A DNA stretch of 64,000 nt from positions 1 through 64,000 of the forward strand of contig NZ_LXYE02000054.1 in assembly GCF_001659685.2 (NCBI RefSeq), in the 5' to 3' direction. The translations under genes and the position numbers were made by a program. The notes beneath the pieces are model-generated. The model searched no databases and was not told the origin of the DNA. It was given only the letters and a program-made list of their open reading frames with translations. Source of the stretch: Labilibacter marinus. GTDB taxonomy: Bacteria > Bacteroidota > Bacteroidia > Bacteroidales > Marinilabiliaceae. Of this stretch, positions 20,038 through 29,829 are shown piece after piece; the first letter of the stretch is position 1; every line of letters begins with the position of its first letter.

Positions 20038-20337
20038 TTCTGTTTTATATAGAATATGTATCTAAACTGTTTTTAATAAAGCCTACTAATTAGCTCAGCC
20101 AAATTTAACAATAAAAACTTCTTATGCTATAAGTACTACTTTAATATGAGAGAAAAAGGATGCTTTAATCTAGAGCAAGTAGATATGTATTTTATGGGAG
20201 TATGGTTTGCGTCAGCAATGCAAATCTGCAGCAGCTGTGTAATGGTTTGCATCAGCGATGTAAACTTAAAGTATCGTCATTTAATGAGCTGTGTGTTTGA
20301 TTTATTGTTAGTTACCCATGGTTCACTGTTCCCTGTT
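20038..20337. other. Intergenic region with short repeats
   Basis: 300 bases between the aerolysin-like lipoprotein gene and the downstream hypothetical genes. A plus-strand frame of about 100 codons crosses it but runs into the antisense of a real gene and has no protein features. The notable content is the repeat set at 20206-20264. Confidence 0.5.
20202..20264. repeat. Degenerate tandem palindromic repeats (about 20 bp)
   Basis: Two 23-base copies, 20202-20224 and 20242-20264, match at 20 of 23 positions with a 40-base period. Each has a near-palindromic core TTTGCrTCAGCrATGyAAA. A third, weaker copy (about 14 of 18) lies between them at 20225-20242, giving a spacing near 20 bases. Looks like a REP-like or decayed repeat array rather than coding sequence. 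Confidence 0.55.
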
Positions 20338-21978
20338 TTAATTACCACAAATACCTTTAATATCATTTACCGTGTTTTTATATTCAAAGTAGTTGCTTAC
20401 ACCAACCGAACCTCTAACACTAAACTCAATATAATCGGATCCAACTTCTAGTATAACACCATTAAATCCGTTGGCCAGTAGCTGTGTTTCAATTTCAGGG
20501 CCTGTTAACGGAATACCTATATCATCGGTACCGCGTAATAAGGTGCGTTGAACAAATGGAATACGCACATATTTAAACTTTTGAATGACATCGAATACCT
20601 CGACCGAAGTATAGGGAGGAACAGTTATTTTTCTATTGCTAGAAACTTTTTCTGTTTCGGTATATGAAGTACTGCTACTGTTGGTTTTTGATTGCCCAAA
20701 AGCAGTTGTATTGCTGTTTGATAAGGTTCCCGATGCCGATACGCTTACGCCCACCCCAAATACGGTTCCATTGGCTGAGGCACTAATGGTAGCCGATTTA
20801 CTATCGGTTTGACTGGAATATAAGTTAGCACTCTCTTGCATGCCTATTAATACAGTTTTAGTTTCGGTTTGATTATTACCCACAAAGTATTGCCCTGTGG
20901 CCCCCGAGCAATTATGAATGGTTTGGTCAAATGCAAAGTCCATTTGTGCAGGCGGCACTATAGCTGCTGAGTATTCTGTACCTAAATCTTCGTATTGCCA
21001 GGTAATATTTGCAGCAACTACATTTAATGCTAAATCTTCTGCAGTACTCAATGTGTTGGACAATGCAGCTTGATGATACCCATAAATGTTCACCCATTTT
21101 TGTTTAAAGAAATCGCTACCATTAGCAGGTCTTATTTTTACTTGTCCATCACGAGTACCTTCAAATTTAAACTTATGCTTGTCTTCAAGGGTAACGGCAC
21201 CATTGTCATCGCTATAATTGGCATTCCATCTTAATACACCATCGTATAATTCTAAATAGCAGTTTTTAAATGCTGTTTTTATGGCATAAACATCATCACC
21301 TAAAGGTATAAAGTAGAATTGCTGAATTTTATGATGGTCACTGTTCGGACTATCTCTGAAAAGGGTACTTACTATAAAGATATTATCATAAGATTTACTT
21401 GAAAAATTGATCCTATTACCCCCTAAGTATCTATTGTTATATAGGATGTAATGCGGAACGTTAGGGTTAAATTTAATGGCCTGGAATAACCTTGGTTTTT
21501 CTGTTTCAACCGTTAAGGTTCTGTTACTTCCACTAATGATAAACTTGGTATTGGATTCTGTTTCAATCAAATTATTTTGAGCATCATATACAGAAGCTTC
21601 AATCGCAACCCCTTCGCTGAAAAGAAATATTTGGTCGGCACTTAGGTTTTCACGTTTTATTTTAAATAAGGCCATATGTGTATAATCATCTACCTCGATA
21701 TTATTTTGCGATAAAGCACTTAGGTCACCTCCAATACTCACATTTACTGTAGTGGGTTTATAACCACGTACGGCTAATAGACGTGTATCTATTCCAATTC
21801 CAATTTCTCCTGCATCCACAGGAATGGTGTTAACTGTAGAATCTGAAATTCCCGCAAAGCGTGTAGTTCCATCAGTTTCTCCCACATCCTTCGGTTGGGG
21901 TTTTTCTACTACTTCAAAAGTACAGTTGCTAAAAGCAGTTACAAAACTTATTAAGACTATATAGAGTATATTTTTCAT
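20338..21978 (-). CDS. Aerolysin/ETX-MTX2-like beta-pore-forming lipoprotein (paralogue 1)
   Basis: 546 residues. An export signal precedes a likely lipid-acylated Cys19 (weak lipobox FSNC). Residues 50-165 form an Ig-like beta domain shared with the neighbouring paralogue; 165-325 is a variable beta-rich domain that could be a trefoil. From about 340 the sequence has the aerolysin/ETX-MTX2 layout: a strand with QESANLYSS, a long Ser/Thr stretch with alternating small/polar residues (about 383-445, including VFGVGVSVSASGTL) that would be the membrane-inserting hairpin, then KITVPPYTSVEVFDVI at 450-465. C357 (in CSGATG) and C544 near the C-terminus are conserved in both copies and may form a disulfide. 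The pore-forming role is inferred from the pattern, not proven. Confidence 0.65.
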   Translation of the reverse strand: MKNILYIVLISFVTAFSNCTFEVVEKPQPKDVGETDGTTRFAGISDSTVNTIPVDAGEIGIGIDTRLLAVRGYKPTTVNVSIGGDLSALSQNNIEVDDYTHMALFKIKRENLSADQIFLFSEGVAIEASVYDAQNNLIETESNTKFIISGSNRTLTVETEKPRLFQAIKFNPNVPHYILYNNRYLGGNRINFSSKSYDNIFIVSTLFRDSPNSDHHKIQQFYFIPLGDDVYAIKTAFKNCYLELYDGVLRWNANYSDDNGAVTLEDKHKFKFEGTRDGQVKIRPANGSDFFKQKWVNIYGYHQAALSNTLSTAEDLALNVVAANITWQYEDLGTEYSAAIVPPAQMDFAFDQTIHNCSGATGQYFVGNNQTETKTVLIGMQESANLYSSQTDSKSATISASANGTVFGVGVSVSASGTLSNSNTTAFGQSKTNSSSTSYTETEKVSSNRKITVPPYTSVEVFDVIQKFKYVRIPFVQRTLLRGTDDIGIPLTGPEIETQLLANGFNGVILEVGSDYIEFSVRGSVGVSNYFEYKNTVNDIKGICGN

Positions 21979-22125
21979 TTGTTTGAATTTGGTGTCGACT
22001 CACAAGTATTAAGACTGATGAACACAGTACTGAGCTTTATGCATCATCCTTAATAGGCTTGTTTTATCTCATTAAAATTTAATCGTTTATCCGTGTTTGC
22101 AATTAATTAGCCTAATAGGCAAGCG

Positions 22126-23838
22126 CTAATTACAAGCACCTTCAATGTCGTGCAAACTATTGTTGTATTCAAAGTAATTGGCCACATTTACCGAGCCTCT
22201 GATGCCAACAACTGCATAGTCGCTACCTATTTCTTCAATATGACCAGAGAACTGGTTAGCTATTAATTGTGCTTCAATTTCAGTACCCGTTAAATGATAG
22301 GCTTCTATGGAACCTCGCACAATAAAACGCTGCACAAACGGTATTTGTACATTTTCTAATTTTTGAATAGCATCAAATACCTCAACTGCACTATAAGGCA
22401 GCACGGTAATGGTTCTGCTGGATGATACCTGCTGTGTTTCATCAAAAGTAATGCTTTGGCTACTTTGCTTATCATTACCAAATTCAGTGGTAGAGGAGGA
22501 GGCCAAAGTGCCTGAGGCAGAAACGCTAACTCCAACGCCAAAAAAGGAACCTGAGGCAGAGGCTTCGATAGTGGCTGATTTGCTATCTGTAGAGCTCGAA
22601 AACATATTCAGACTTTCTTCAAAGGCCATGGTGGTTCTTTTCTTTTCGCTACTAGAAATACCCACTTTGTAATCGCCAGTGGCTCCCGAGCAGTTGACGA
22701 TGGTCTGCTGAAAGGCAAAATCCATTTGTGCGGGAGGAATGATAGCTGGCGAATATTTGGTGCCTAACTCGTCATAATCCCAAGAAATATTATCGGCAAA
22801 AATTTTAAATTCTACATCGTTTGAAGCGTCATCATCAAAAAAGATAAACGAATGATTACTATTGGGATACTGAACGCTTAAGTATTCACCTGTTTCGGGT
22901 TCTTGTATTTTTACATTTCCACCTTGGGTTTGTATAAGCTTAAATCTACCGTAATCAGGATAATAAATGTCGTCGAAATTTGGTTGAGTCCAGTATAGTT
23001 GAGTATAATCACCATTACTATATTCTTGGTATATGTCAGCCTGTAAAAATCTTTGCGTTATTTCGTTACGGATGTAATAACTTGAATCGTTATTAAAGTT
23101 GGGAGATTTAATAATACTGAAGCGGGCTTCACCAAAATAAAAGGGACGTCCTTCGGGTTTAGATCTTGAGTATAAATTTAAACTTCCCGATGTTTGTTCT
23201 CCATACCTACAAGAGGTTTCCCAATTCTCTGGGTCGTAGCAATAAAAAATGTCGCCTCCCTCGGGTCTAACACTTAAAAACTCAAAACTATTTTCTGAGG
23301 CTACTTTAAAGTAATGAACCACATTGGGGTTATAATGTAAGGGTTTTAATATACGGTGGCGGTTGGAGGTTATTTTTAAGGTTCTGGCGGTGGTGTTAAT
23401 TATGTAACGAGAAATACTTAAATCCTCCAAAGCATCTCCCATTTCATCAAATACAGTTATTTCAATGGGTAAACCATTGGCAAAAGCTTTCAATTGATTT
23501 TCGTTCAGCTCTTGTCGTTTAATTTTAAACTGTGCAAAATGGGTATACTCATTTACCACAATATCGTTTTGAGAATAAGCACTGAGGTCACCCTCAATTT
23601 TTACATTTGCTGTAGTAGGATAATAACCTAATAAGGCCAAGGACCGCGTATCTATCGAAAAACCAATTTCACCTTGGTCTATAGGAATAGATTTCAAGGT
23701 TTCTTCAGATATTTCATTGACTATTCCACCAGCACTGTTGGTTAATTCTTCAGCTGCTTCTTCAACATCCTGAAGTAATTCAATTTTACAACCGCATAAA
23801 ATAACTATAAGGAGTAATATTATATATTTCATGTTCAT
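22126..23838 (-). CDS. Aerolysin/ETX-MTX2-like beta-pore-forming lipoprotein (paralogue 2)
   Basis: 570 residues, homologous to the next gene downstream over its whole length. The signal peptide ends in a good lipobox (ILCGC, Cys17); ATGs at residues 1 and 3 are equally usable. After Cys the mature N-terminus is acidic, which in Bacteroidota often marks surface export. Residues 50-165 are the shared Ig-like domain; 165-350 is a larger, divergent Tyr/Asn-rich domain with extra cysteines (C200, C210); 365-570 is the pore-forming-like module with the Ser-rich alternating stretch (about 408-475), TITVLPYSAVEVFDAI (the VPP motif is VLP here) and C383/C569. 147 bp separates the two genes. Likely duplicated with diversification of the middle, possibly target-binding, domain. 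Confidence 0.65.
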   Translation of the reverse strand: MNMKYIILLLIVILCGCKIELLQDVEEAAEELTNSAGGIVNEISEETLKSIPIDQGEIGFSIDTRSLALLGYYPTTANVKIEGDLSAYSQNDIVVNEYTHFAQFKIKRQELNENQLKAFANGLPIEITVFDEMGDALEDLSISRYIINTTARTLKITSNRHRILKPLHYNPNVVHYFKVASENSFEFLSVRPEGGDIFYCYDPENWETSCRYGEQTSGSLNLYSRSKPEGRPFYFGEARFSIIKSPNFNNDSSYYIRNEITQRFLQADIYQEYSNGDYTQLYWTQPNFDDIYYPDYGRFKLIQTQGGNVKIQEPETGEYLSVQYPNSNHSFIFFDDDASNDVEFKIFADNISWDYDELGTKYSPAIIPPAQMDFAFQQTIVNCSGATGDYKVGISSSEKKRTTMAFEESLNMFSSSTDSKSATIEASASGSFFGVGVSVSASGTLASSSTTEFGNDKQSSQSITFDETQQVSSSRTITVLPYSAVEVFDAIQKLENVQIPFVQRFIVRGSIEAYHLTGTEIEAQLIANQFSGHIEEIGSDYAVVGIRGSVNVANYFEYNNSLHDIEGACN

Positions 23839-24297
23839 AGATGATGGATTTAAATGATAGAAAAGACCTGTTTCTAGTCGCTTTCAAAGCTACGAACAAT
23901 AAAAGATAAGTATGTCTTTTATTGTTGCGCGCGATAAATAATTATACTAGTGTTTTAGGATGATAATAAGGACTTAATAAGTCGTATGTTCGAATATATT
24001 GGGATGAATTATATTAAAAATAGACTTACACAACATAAGAAAGTAGAAAGAAATAAGAATACTTGTTGAGTATTTGATAATTTGAGTAATTGTTAATTGC
24101 TCACTGTTTATTGTATAATGTGTTAACACATATGTTGTTATGTTTTAAGAAGTTTTATGGCTTTTAAAGCGTATAAAAACACTAGGATTATTGATTGTTA
24201 AAGAGTGTTTAAAAATGTGTTTAAAAATGTAACTTTAGGCGCTGGTATCAGTACAAAGTCCAAGTGTATTTTACGAACTTCATTAACAATTTTTTGA
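23839..24297. other. Divergent intergenic region
   Basis: 459 bases between the aerolysin-like paralogue 2 (minus) and the propeller-chemoreceptor gene (plus), so it should hold both promoters. A GTGTTAACAC palindrome lies near 24119-24128, an exact tandem 12-mer at 24205-24228, and a TAACTTTA sequence close to the -7 consensus at 24230-24237. No gene seen. Confidence 0.5.
24205..24228. repeat. Tandem 12-bp direct repeat GTGTTTAAAAAT x2
   Basis: Exact two-copy tandem (24205-24216, 24217-24228), directly before a possible -7 box at 24230. It lies where an activator would bind upstream of the propeller-chemoreceptor gene; it could also be simple slippage. Confidence 0.5.
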
Positions 24298-27200
24298 ATG
24301 AGACTCATAATGTTTAAAGGCATCTCACATAAACTATTTTTTACCATCTTATTTCTTATCACTTTTCAAATTATTACTGCTCAGCTAGCAGGTTTTAAAG
24401 CGCGTACTTTTCAGGAGCAGGATGGTCTGGCGCAAAATACGGTACATAAAATCTTACAGGATAGTAAAGGGTTTGTTTGGTTAGGTATGCGAACAGGAGG
24501 TTTAGACCGCTTTGATGGTTATACTTTTATGCATCACAGATATAATCCTTACAATCCCGACGGCATAGCAGGTAACCATGTAGCCACTTTAATAGAAGAT
24601 AGTAAAGGTTATATATGGGTGGGATTACGAGATAGGGGTTTATCCCGTTATAATCCTCGTACCAAAAAATTTAAAAATTATGCCTACGTAAAAGATGATA
24701 GTACCGCATTATGTAGTAAGTCAGTATTAAGTTTGTGTGAAGATAAACTTGGTCAAATTTGGGTTGGAACAAGTTGGGGTCTATGTTTGTATCATCCTGA
24801 TAGAGATAATTTTGAACAAATATATAAAGTAAAAGGAAAGAAGAATACCTATTTTAAAAATATCTCGGGTATTATCCATGTTGATGATCAACATATTTTA
24901 GTTTCTGTTCTTGCGGATGGTTTATTCTTATTGAATTCTGAAACTAAAGAAGTGGTAAAGCATTGGAAGTATGATGCAATAAATCCTCAAGGACTTAACT
25001 CGGATAAACTGTCCTCACTCATCATGGATAATCACGGTCAAATTTGGGTGGGAACCAGTAAGGCAGGAATTAATCGCTTAAGCGATATAAATTCAGATAC
25101 ATTTACACATATCGTTCACGATCCTAAAAACAGAAATACCATTTGTCATAATGATGTTCGGGGCATGGTGATGGCTTCAAATGGCGATTTATGGATATCA
25201 GGACCTGGAGGAATTAGTCTTATTTCTAAGGCTGAACTAAAGAATGATAAACCTTGGGTACAAAAATATCAGCAAAATATTAATGATAATAACAGTCTTA
25301 GCCAAAACGCGCTTTATACGGTAACTGAGGATAGGGATGGTGATTTTTGGGTTGGAACGTGGAGTAACGGAGTAAATTTTGTAAATACCAAAGGAACCAA
25401 CTTTAAGTATTATCCAAGTATAGAAGATAATGTGTTTACGTTGAATGAGGATTTTGTGAGATGTATTACAAGGCACAATAGTAATCTTTATATCGGAACC
25501 CAGGGTGGAGGATTAAATATTATGAACCTGAACACAGGAAGGTACAAATATTTTAAACCCGATTATAAAAAGAATACCAAAGGTATAGAATCTATAACTG
25601 TTGAAAGGGTGGAAATATTTGACAATAAATATGTAATGATTGGTACAAACAACGGTGTAGCTTTTTTTGATGAGAACAAAGAAATATTTCATACTAACTT
25701 AAGGAAGAATACCGTTCGAGATGTTGAGTTTGATAAAGATCATAACCTATGGGTAGCGGGGCAACAAGGTTTGTATATCTTAGATACTTCAGAAAAGGGA
25801 CTTGACCCTTCTAAATATAAAGATGAAGACTACAGGAGCATAGATAAAAACGCTCGTATTATATTCAAAGATTCTAAAGATAGAATGTGGGCAGGAACTA
25901 GTTATGGTCTTAAACTATTTACGGATACTGTTAAGTTTCAAAAGCACTTTGTGAGCATTGAAGGAGATGAAAATTCATTGAGCAATGAATTTATTAATTG
26001 TGTAACTGAGGATGCTGATAGTAGAATTTGGGTGGGTACGGCTGATGGTTTGCATATCTTTAGAGAAGATAGCGCAGATTTTATTCGCTTTGGCGAATGG
26101 GATGGATTGCCTACCAACGAAATTCACAATGTTTTCTTTGATGAGGATGGTTTAGTTTGGATAACGACTATAAAAGGACTGACTAGTTTTAAATACAACT
26201 CTAAGGCTAAAATAAAATCGGAAAGCTTTTCAGATTTTAAAACATACACTGTTGAAGATGGTCTGCAAGGAAACACCTTTACTACCAACTGTAACTATAT
26301 TACAGAGGATGGCTTGGTTTATATTGGCGGTATGAATGGAATGAACTCCTTTGAACCAACTAATCTTGTTACTAACACCATTAAGCCGAGAGTTACTTTA
26401 TCTGGATTTAAGCTGTTTAATAAAGCAGTTGAAATTGGCACAAAAGATTCTCCTTTAAAGGCGGATATTGCCTATATCGAAGAGTTAGAGTTAAACCATA
26501 AACAAGTATCGTTTACTATTGAGTATTCTGCTTTAAATTTTAATGCAGCAGAAAAATGCGAGTATATGTACAAATTAGATGGTCATGAGAAAGAGTGGAA
26601 TAAGGTAGGTAAACGAAGAGAAGCTAACTTTTCTAATTTACCAGCAGGAGAGTATACTTTTATGGTAAAAGCTTCTAATAATGATGGACTTTGGAATGAT
26701 GAGCCAACAGAACTCTCCATTGTTATTCATCCTGCATGGTGGAACACTTGGTTGTTTAGAATATTAGTATTAATCATTATCTCGGGTGCAGTATATTATA
26801 TAGTAAGGCGTCGAACGCAAGAAGCTAAAGAACGTAGAAAAGAGCTGGAAGAAAAAGTAAGAGAAGCTACTGCTGAGTCGGATAGAAAAAATGCTGAGTT
26901 AGCAGATGCACAGGTGAAATTGAGTGGTGTGATAGAAGATGTAAAGCTTAAATTAGGAAAAACATCCACAAAACTATTAGAGGCTACCAATAGTCAGGCA
27001 TCTAGTATAGAGGAAGTATCTGCATCCATCGACCAAATGGTTAATGAGATTAACGAAAATGCTTCGGGAACAGCTAAAATGTTTGATAACGCACAAGTAG
27101 TGGAGAATAATTCAGCCGAAAGTGTAAGTATTTTTTCTAAAGCGGTTGATTCTATTGAAGATGTGGCGAAGGGAATACAAAGCATTACTGAGTTTGCACG

Positions 27201-27579
27201 TACTACTAACTTACTATCGTTAAATGCCGCTATAGAGGCTGCTAAGGCAGGAGAGCATGGACGAAGTTTTGGTGTAGTGGCTAATGAAGTGAAAAAACTA
27301 GCTGATAGTTCGCAGGAAGTGGCCGTGGAAATTAAAAAGCTTTCAAATAACGGGCTAGATTTATCACACGAAGCCAACGAAAAAATTGTTGCGTTGCAAG
27401 AATATATCAAGGATATTGTCGGGTTGATTTCGCAAATCAGAAGCTCAACGCAAAGTCAATCTTACGAAGCCTCTAATGTTAATACGGCCATTCAGCAAAT
27501 ATCCAATTATGTAAGTGATACTGCTAATTTAGCCGAGCAATTAGATGAAGCGATAAAATCATTATCTCTAGAAGGTTAA
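24298..27579 (+). CDS. Reg_prop/Y_Y_Y sensor fused to a chemoreceptor signalling domain
   Basis: 1093 residues. After a signal peptide come about fourteen propeller blades (W-V/I-G-T-x-x-G-L motifs, e.g. [23 protein letters not shown]), enough for two seven-bladed propellers, to about residue 715. A Y_Y_Y domain (about 730-808, including '[19 protein letters not shown]') and one TM helix (816-838) follow. This is exactly the periplasmic half of hybrid two-component systems that sense oligosaccharides. But instead of kinase/receiver/AraC domains the cytoplasmic part is an MCP coiled coil with the tip [16 protein letters not shown] at 970-985 and [13 protein letters not shown]. No HAMP is evident. 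It probably reports glycan breakdown products to a Che-type pathway. MRLIM start used; an ATG 12 bases later also works. Confidence 0.88.
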   Translation: MRLIMFKGISHKLFFTILFLITFQIITAQLAGFKARTFQEQDGLAQNTVHKILQDSKGFVWLGMRTGGLDRFDGYTFMHHRYNPYNPDGIAGNHVATLIEDSKGYIWVGLRDRGLSRYNPRTKKFKNYAYVKDDSTALCSKSVLSLCEDKLGQIWVGTSWGLCLYHPDRDNFEQIYKVKGKKNTYFKNISGIIHVDDQHILVSVLADGLFLLNSETKEVVKHWKYDAINPQGLNSDKLSSLIMDNHGQIWVGTSKAGINRLSDINSDTFTHIVHDPKNRNTICHNDVRGMVMASNGDLWISGPGGISLISKAELKNDKPWVQKYQQNINDNNSLSQNALYTVTEDRDGDFWVGTWSNGVNFVNTKGTNFKYYPSIEDNVFTLNEDFVRCITRHNSNLYIGTQGGGLNIMNLNTGRYKYFKPDYKKNTKGIESITVERVEIFDNKYVMIGTNNGVAFFDENKEIFHTNLRKNTVRDVEFDKDHNLWVAGQQGLYILDTSEKGLDPSKYKDEDYRSIDKNARIIFKDSKDRMWAGTSYGLKLFTDTVKFQKHFVSIEGDENSLSNEFINCVTEDADSRIWVGTADGLHIFREDSADFIRFGEWDGLPTNEIHNVFFDEDGLVWITTIKGLTSFKYNSKAKIKSESFSDFKTYTVEDGLQGNTFTTNCNYITEDGLVYIGGMNGMNSFEPTNLVTNTIKPRVTLSGFKLFNKAVEIGTKDSPLKADIAYIEELELNHKQVSFTIEYSALNFNAAEKCEYMYKLDGHEKEWNKVGKRREANFSNLPAGEYTFMVKASNNDGLWNDEPTELSIVIHPAWWNTWLFRILVLIIISGAVYYIVRRRTQEAKERRKELEEKVREATAESDRKNAELADAQVKLSGVIEDVKLKLGKTSTKLLEATNSQASSIEEVSASIDQMVNEINENASGTAKMFDNAQVVENNSAESVSIFSKAVDSIEDVAKGIQSITEFARTTNLLSLNAAIEAAKAGEHGRSFGVVANEVKKLADSSQEVAVEIKKLSNNGLDLSHEANEKIVALQEYIKDIVGLISQIRSSTQSQSYEASNVNTAIQQISNYVSDTANLAEQLDEAIKSLSLEG

Positions 27580-27892
27580 TTTTTGATTTATTTAGTGTCT
27601 ATCGATATGATAAAGGGTTTGAGTTATAAAATTCAAATACAAGGCTTGTGAAGTCATAAACACATATTAGTTTAAATACTGACAAGGTCTCTCATATACT
27701 GAGAGGCCTTTTTTTATGGACTGCAATGGTAAGTTTGTACTACCAGACATATAACTTTTATCCTCAGGTACTCTAAATCGTGTTTATTAAAATTTCTTTG
27801 TATTAGAGCTTTGAGCGATATGAGTTCAACTATAAAAAAATGTAATCAGTCTTGTGTCTCGTCATAAATGTCTGGATACTAAATTAGCGTAT
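27580..27892. other. Intergenic region before the glycan cluster
   Basis: 313 bases containing the terminator of the propeller-chemoreceptor gene and presumably the promoter of the oxidoreductase cluster. No further structure recognised. Confidence 0.5.
27684..27717 (+). terminator. Intrinsic terminator
   Basis: 11-bp stem (27684-27694 with 27700-27710, one G-T pair), short loop, then a run of T. It ends the propeller-chemoreceptor transcript. Confidence 0.8.
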
Positions 27893-29812
27893 ATGAAAAG
27901 AAGAGATTTTTTTAGAAAAGCAACGGTTGGAGCAGTAGGTGCAAGTTTGGTACCTGTTGTAGGAAATGCTGCCAACCATAATCAAGGTGTTGTTGATAGA
28001 GAAAACGACCGATGGTATCAAGTGGCCAAAGGAAAAATGGGAACTCCGGATAGACAAGAAACTATCGATTGTGATGTCCTTGTTTTAGGAGGCGGTATGG
28101 CTGGTATTTCGGCTGCAGTATCCGCTGCGCGTAACGGGGCAAATACAGTCTTGGTTCAAGATCGTCCTGTGCTTGGAGGTAATGCTTCAAGTGAGATGCG
28201 TGTAACTGTCAATCAAGGAAGTCATAAAGAACGTGAATCGGGTATTGTAGAAGAAATATTGATTGAGAACTGGGTATATAATCCGCAGGACTCCTACAAT
28301 GTTTGGGATCATGTTTTATATGGCTATGTAACGCGCGAAAAAAATCTTCGACTAATGCTAAATACACAGGCTATTAGTGCCGAGATGGATGGCGATAAGA
28401 TTAAAACCGCTATTTGTTGGGGTATCACCAACGAAACAGAATATAAGATTAACGCTAAGCAATTTATTGATTGTTCGGGAGATGGTTTATTAGCTGCCAC
28501 TGCAGGTGCAGAGTACAGAACAGGTCGTGAGAGTAGAAACGAGTTTGGTGAGGATCATGCGCCGGAGCAAGCGGATGGCTGGACAATGGGAGATTGCATT
28601 ATGATGGTTACAAAGGATATGGGCAAGCCCGTTCCGTTTAAAGCGCCGCATTATGCTATTCCGTTTGATTATGAAGCTGCCTTTAAAGATAAGCACAGAA
28701 GAATTAAACAGGTAAAAGAAGGTTATTGGTGGGTTGAAGTTGGCGACGATTTTGATATTATTGCTAACCGTGAAAATATCCGTCATAAATTGATGGCCTA
28801 TTTTTATGGGGTGTGGGATTATATTAAGAATTCCGGGGATCATCCCGAAGCAGATAATATTGCTTTGGATTGGGTTGGTTCTATTCCAGGAAGAAGAGAG
28901 TCGCGTAGGTTTATGGGCGATATCTTGTTAAATCAAGTGGACTTGGCCAATAACAAAACTTTTGATGATGCAGTTGCTTTTGGTGGCTGGTCGTTTGATG
29001 AGCATAATCCAGGTGGAATTGAAGATTTATCGCAGCCAGCAAGTTATTTCCATAAAGGCGTTAAAGAGTTGTATCAAATTCCTTATGGTGCATTATATTC
29101 TAAAAATATCCAGAATCTTTCTTTCTCAGGACGTAATATTAGTGTAACCCATATGGCCTTATCGTCAACACGTATTATTGGTACTTGCTCAACTATGGGA
29201 CAAGCAACTGGAACGGCAGCAGCAATGTGTGTTAAGAAGGGAATTAACCCTTGCGAATTACGTAAAAAACATATTAAAGAATTACAGGAGCAATTGCTTC
29301 GCGATGATGCTTTTATTCCACGCAGACCAGCGCTTGATAAAAGTGATTTAGCTAAAAAAGCAGATGCTATCATGGGTTCTTCTACTATTTCGGGAGATGC
29401 TAAAAACCTTGTGGATGGTATGTCTCGCGATAGAGCCGATAAGATTCACCATTGGGAAGCGGATGGTTTAAATGCAGAATTGCAGTTAGAATGGAAAAAG
29501 CCGGTCAGCATTTCTAAGGTTGAGTTAAAGGGAGAAACAGTGGTAAGTCGCAAAATGATGATGCACAAAAATCCTGAAAAATATACGAAGCAAGGACAAA
29601 TAAATGCTGTACCGCCAGAATTAATAAAAACAGCTACTGTTGAGGCTCGTATCAAAGGTAAATGGGTAGAAGTTGCCAAAATTGAAGATAATATTACCCG
29701 TTTAATGAAAACAAGTTTTGAACAAGTTAAAACGACTGCTGTTCGCATTAAGTTGAACGAAACTTGGGGTTATAAGAACGCCAAATTGTATGAAGTACGT
29801 TGTTATTCGTAA
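27893..29812 (+). CDS. FAD-dependent oxidoreductase, Tat-type signal, glycan cluster
   Basis: Start set at the ATG at 27893, which opens a twin-arginine-like signal (MKRRDFFRKA then a hydrophobic stretch); upstream the frame only has a GTG. 639 residues. The Rossmann motif GGGMAGISA lies at 66-74, followed by 'VLVQDRPVLGGNASSEMR', typical of the FAD_oxidored (PF12831) family. About residues 500-639 look like a discoidin (F5/8 C)-like beta domain. Members of this family are common in planctomycete and Bacteroidota polysaccharide loci, but their substrates are mostly unknown; oxidation of a sugar or cyclitol is plausible. 17 bp before the next gene, so likely one operon. Confidence 0.85.
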   Translation: MKRRDFFRKATVGAVGASLVPVVGNAANHNQGVVDRENDRWYQVAKGKMGTPDRQETIDCDVLVLGGGMAGISAAVSAARNGANTVLVQDRPVLGGNASSEMRVTVNQGSHKERESGIVEEILIENWVYNPQDSYNVWDHVLYGYVTREKNLRLMLNTQAISAEMDGDKIKTAICWGITNETEYKINAKQFIDCSGDGLLAATAGAEYRTGRESRNEFGEDHAPEQADGWTMGDCIMMVTKDMGKPVPFKAPHYAIPFDYEAAFKDKHRRIKQVKEGYWWVEVGDDFDIIANRENIRHKLMAYFYGVWDYIKNSGDHPEADNIALDWVGSIPGRRESRRFMGDILLNQVDLANNKTFDDAVAFGGWSFDEHNPGGIEDLSQPASYFHKGVKELYQIPYGALYSKNIQNLSFSGRNISVTHMALSSTRIIGTCSTMGQATGTAAAMCVKKGINPCELRKKHIKELQEQLLRDDAFIPRRPALDKSDLAKKADAIMGSSTISGDAKNLVDGMSRDRADKIHHWEADGLNAELQLEWKKPVSISKVELKGETVVSRKMMMHKNPEKYTKQGQINAVPPELIKTATVEARIKGKWVEVAKIEDNITRLMKTSFEQVKTTAVRIKLNETWGYKNAKLYEVRCYS

Positions 29813-29829
29813 TCTGATGTAACTATTAA

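Noticed and set aside
20202-20264. CRISPR array
   Set aside because: Only two or three degenerate copies, spacing about 20 bases without unique spacers, and no cas gene in the window.
20146-20451. Plus-strand frame of about 100 codons
   Set aside because: Composition is not protein-like, it covers the short repeats and runs antisense into the pore-former gene's 3' end.
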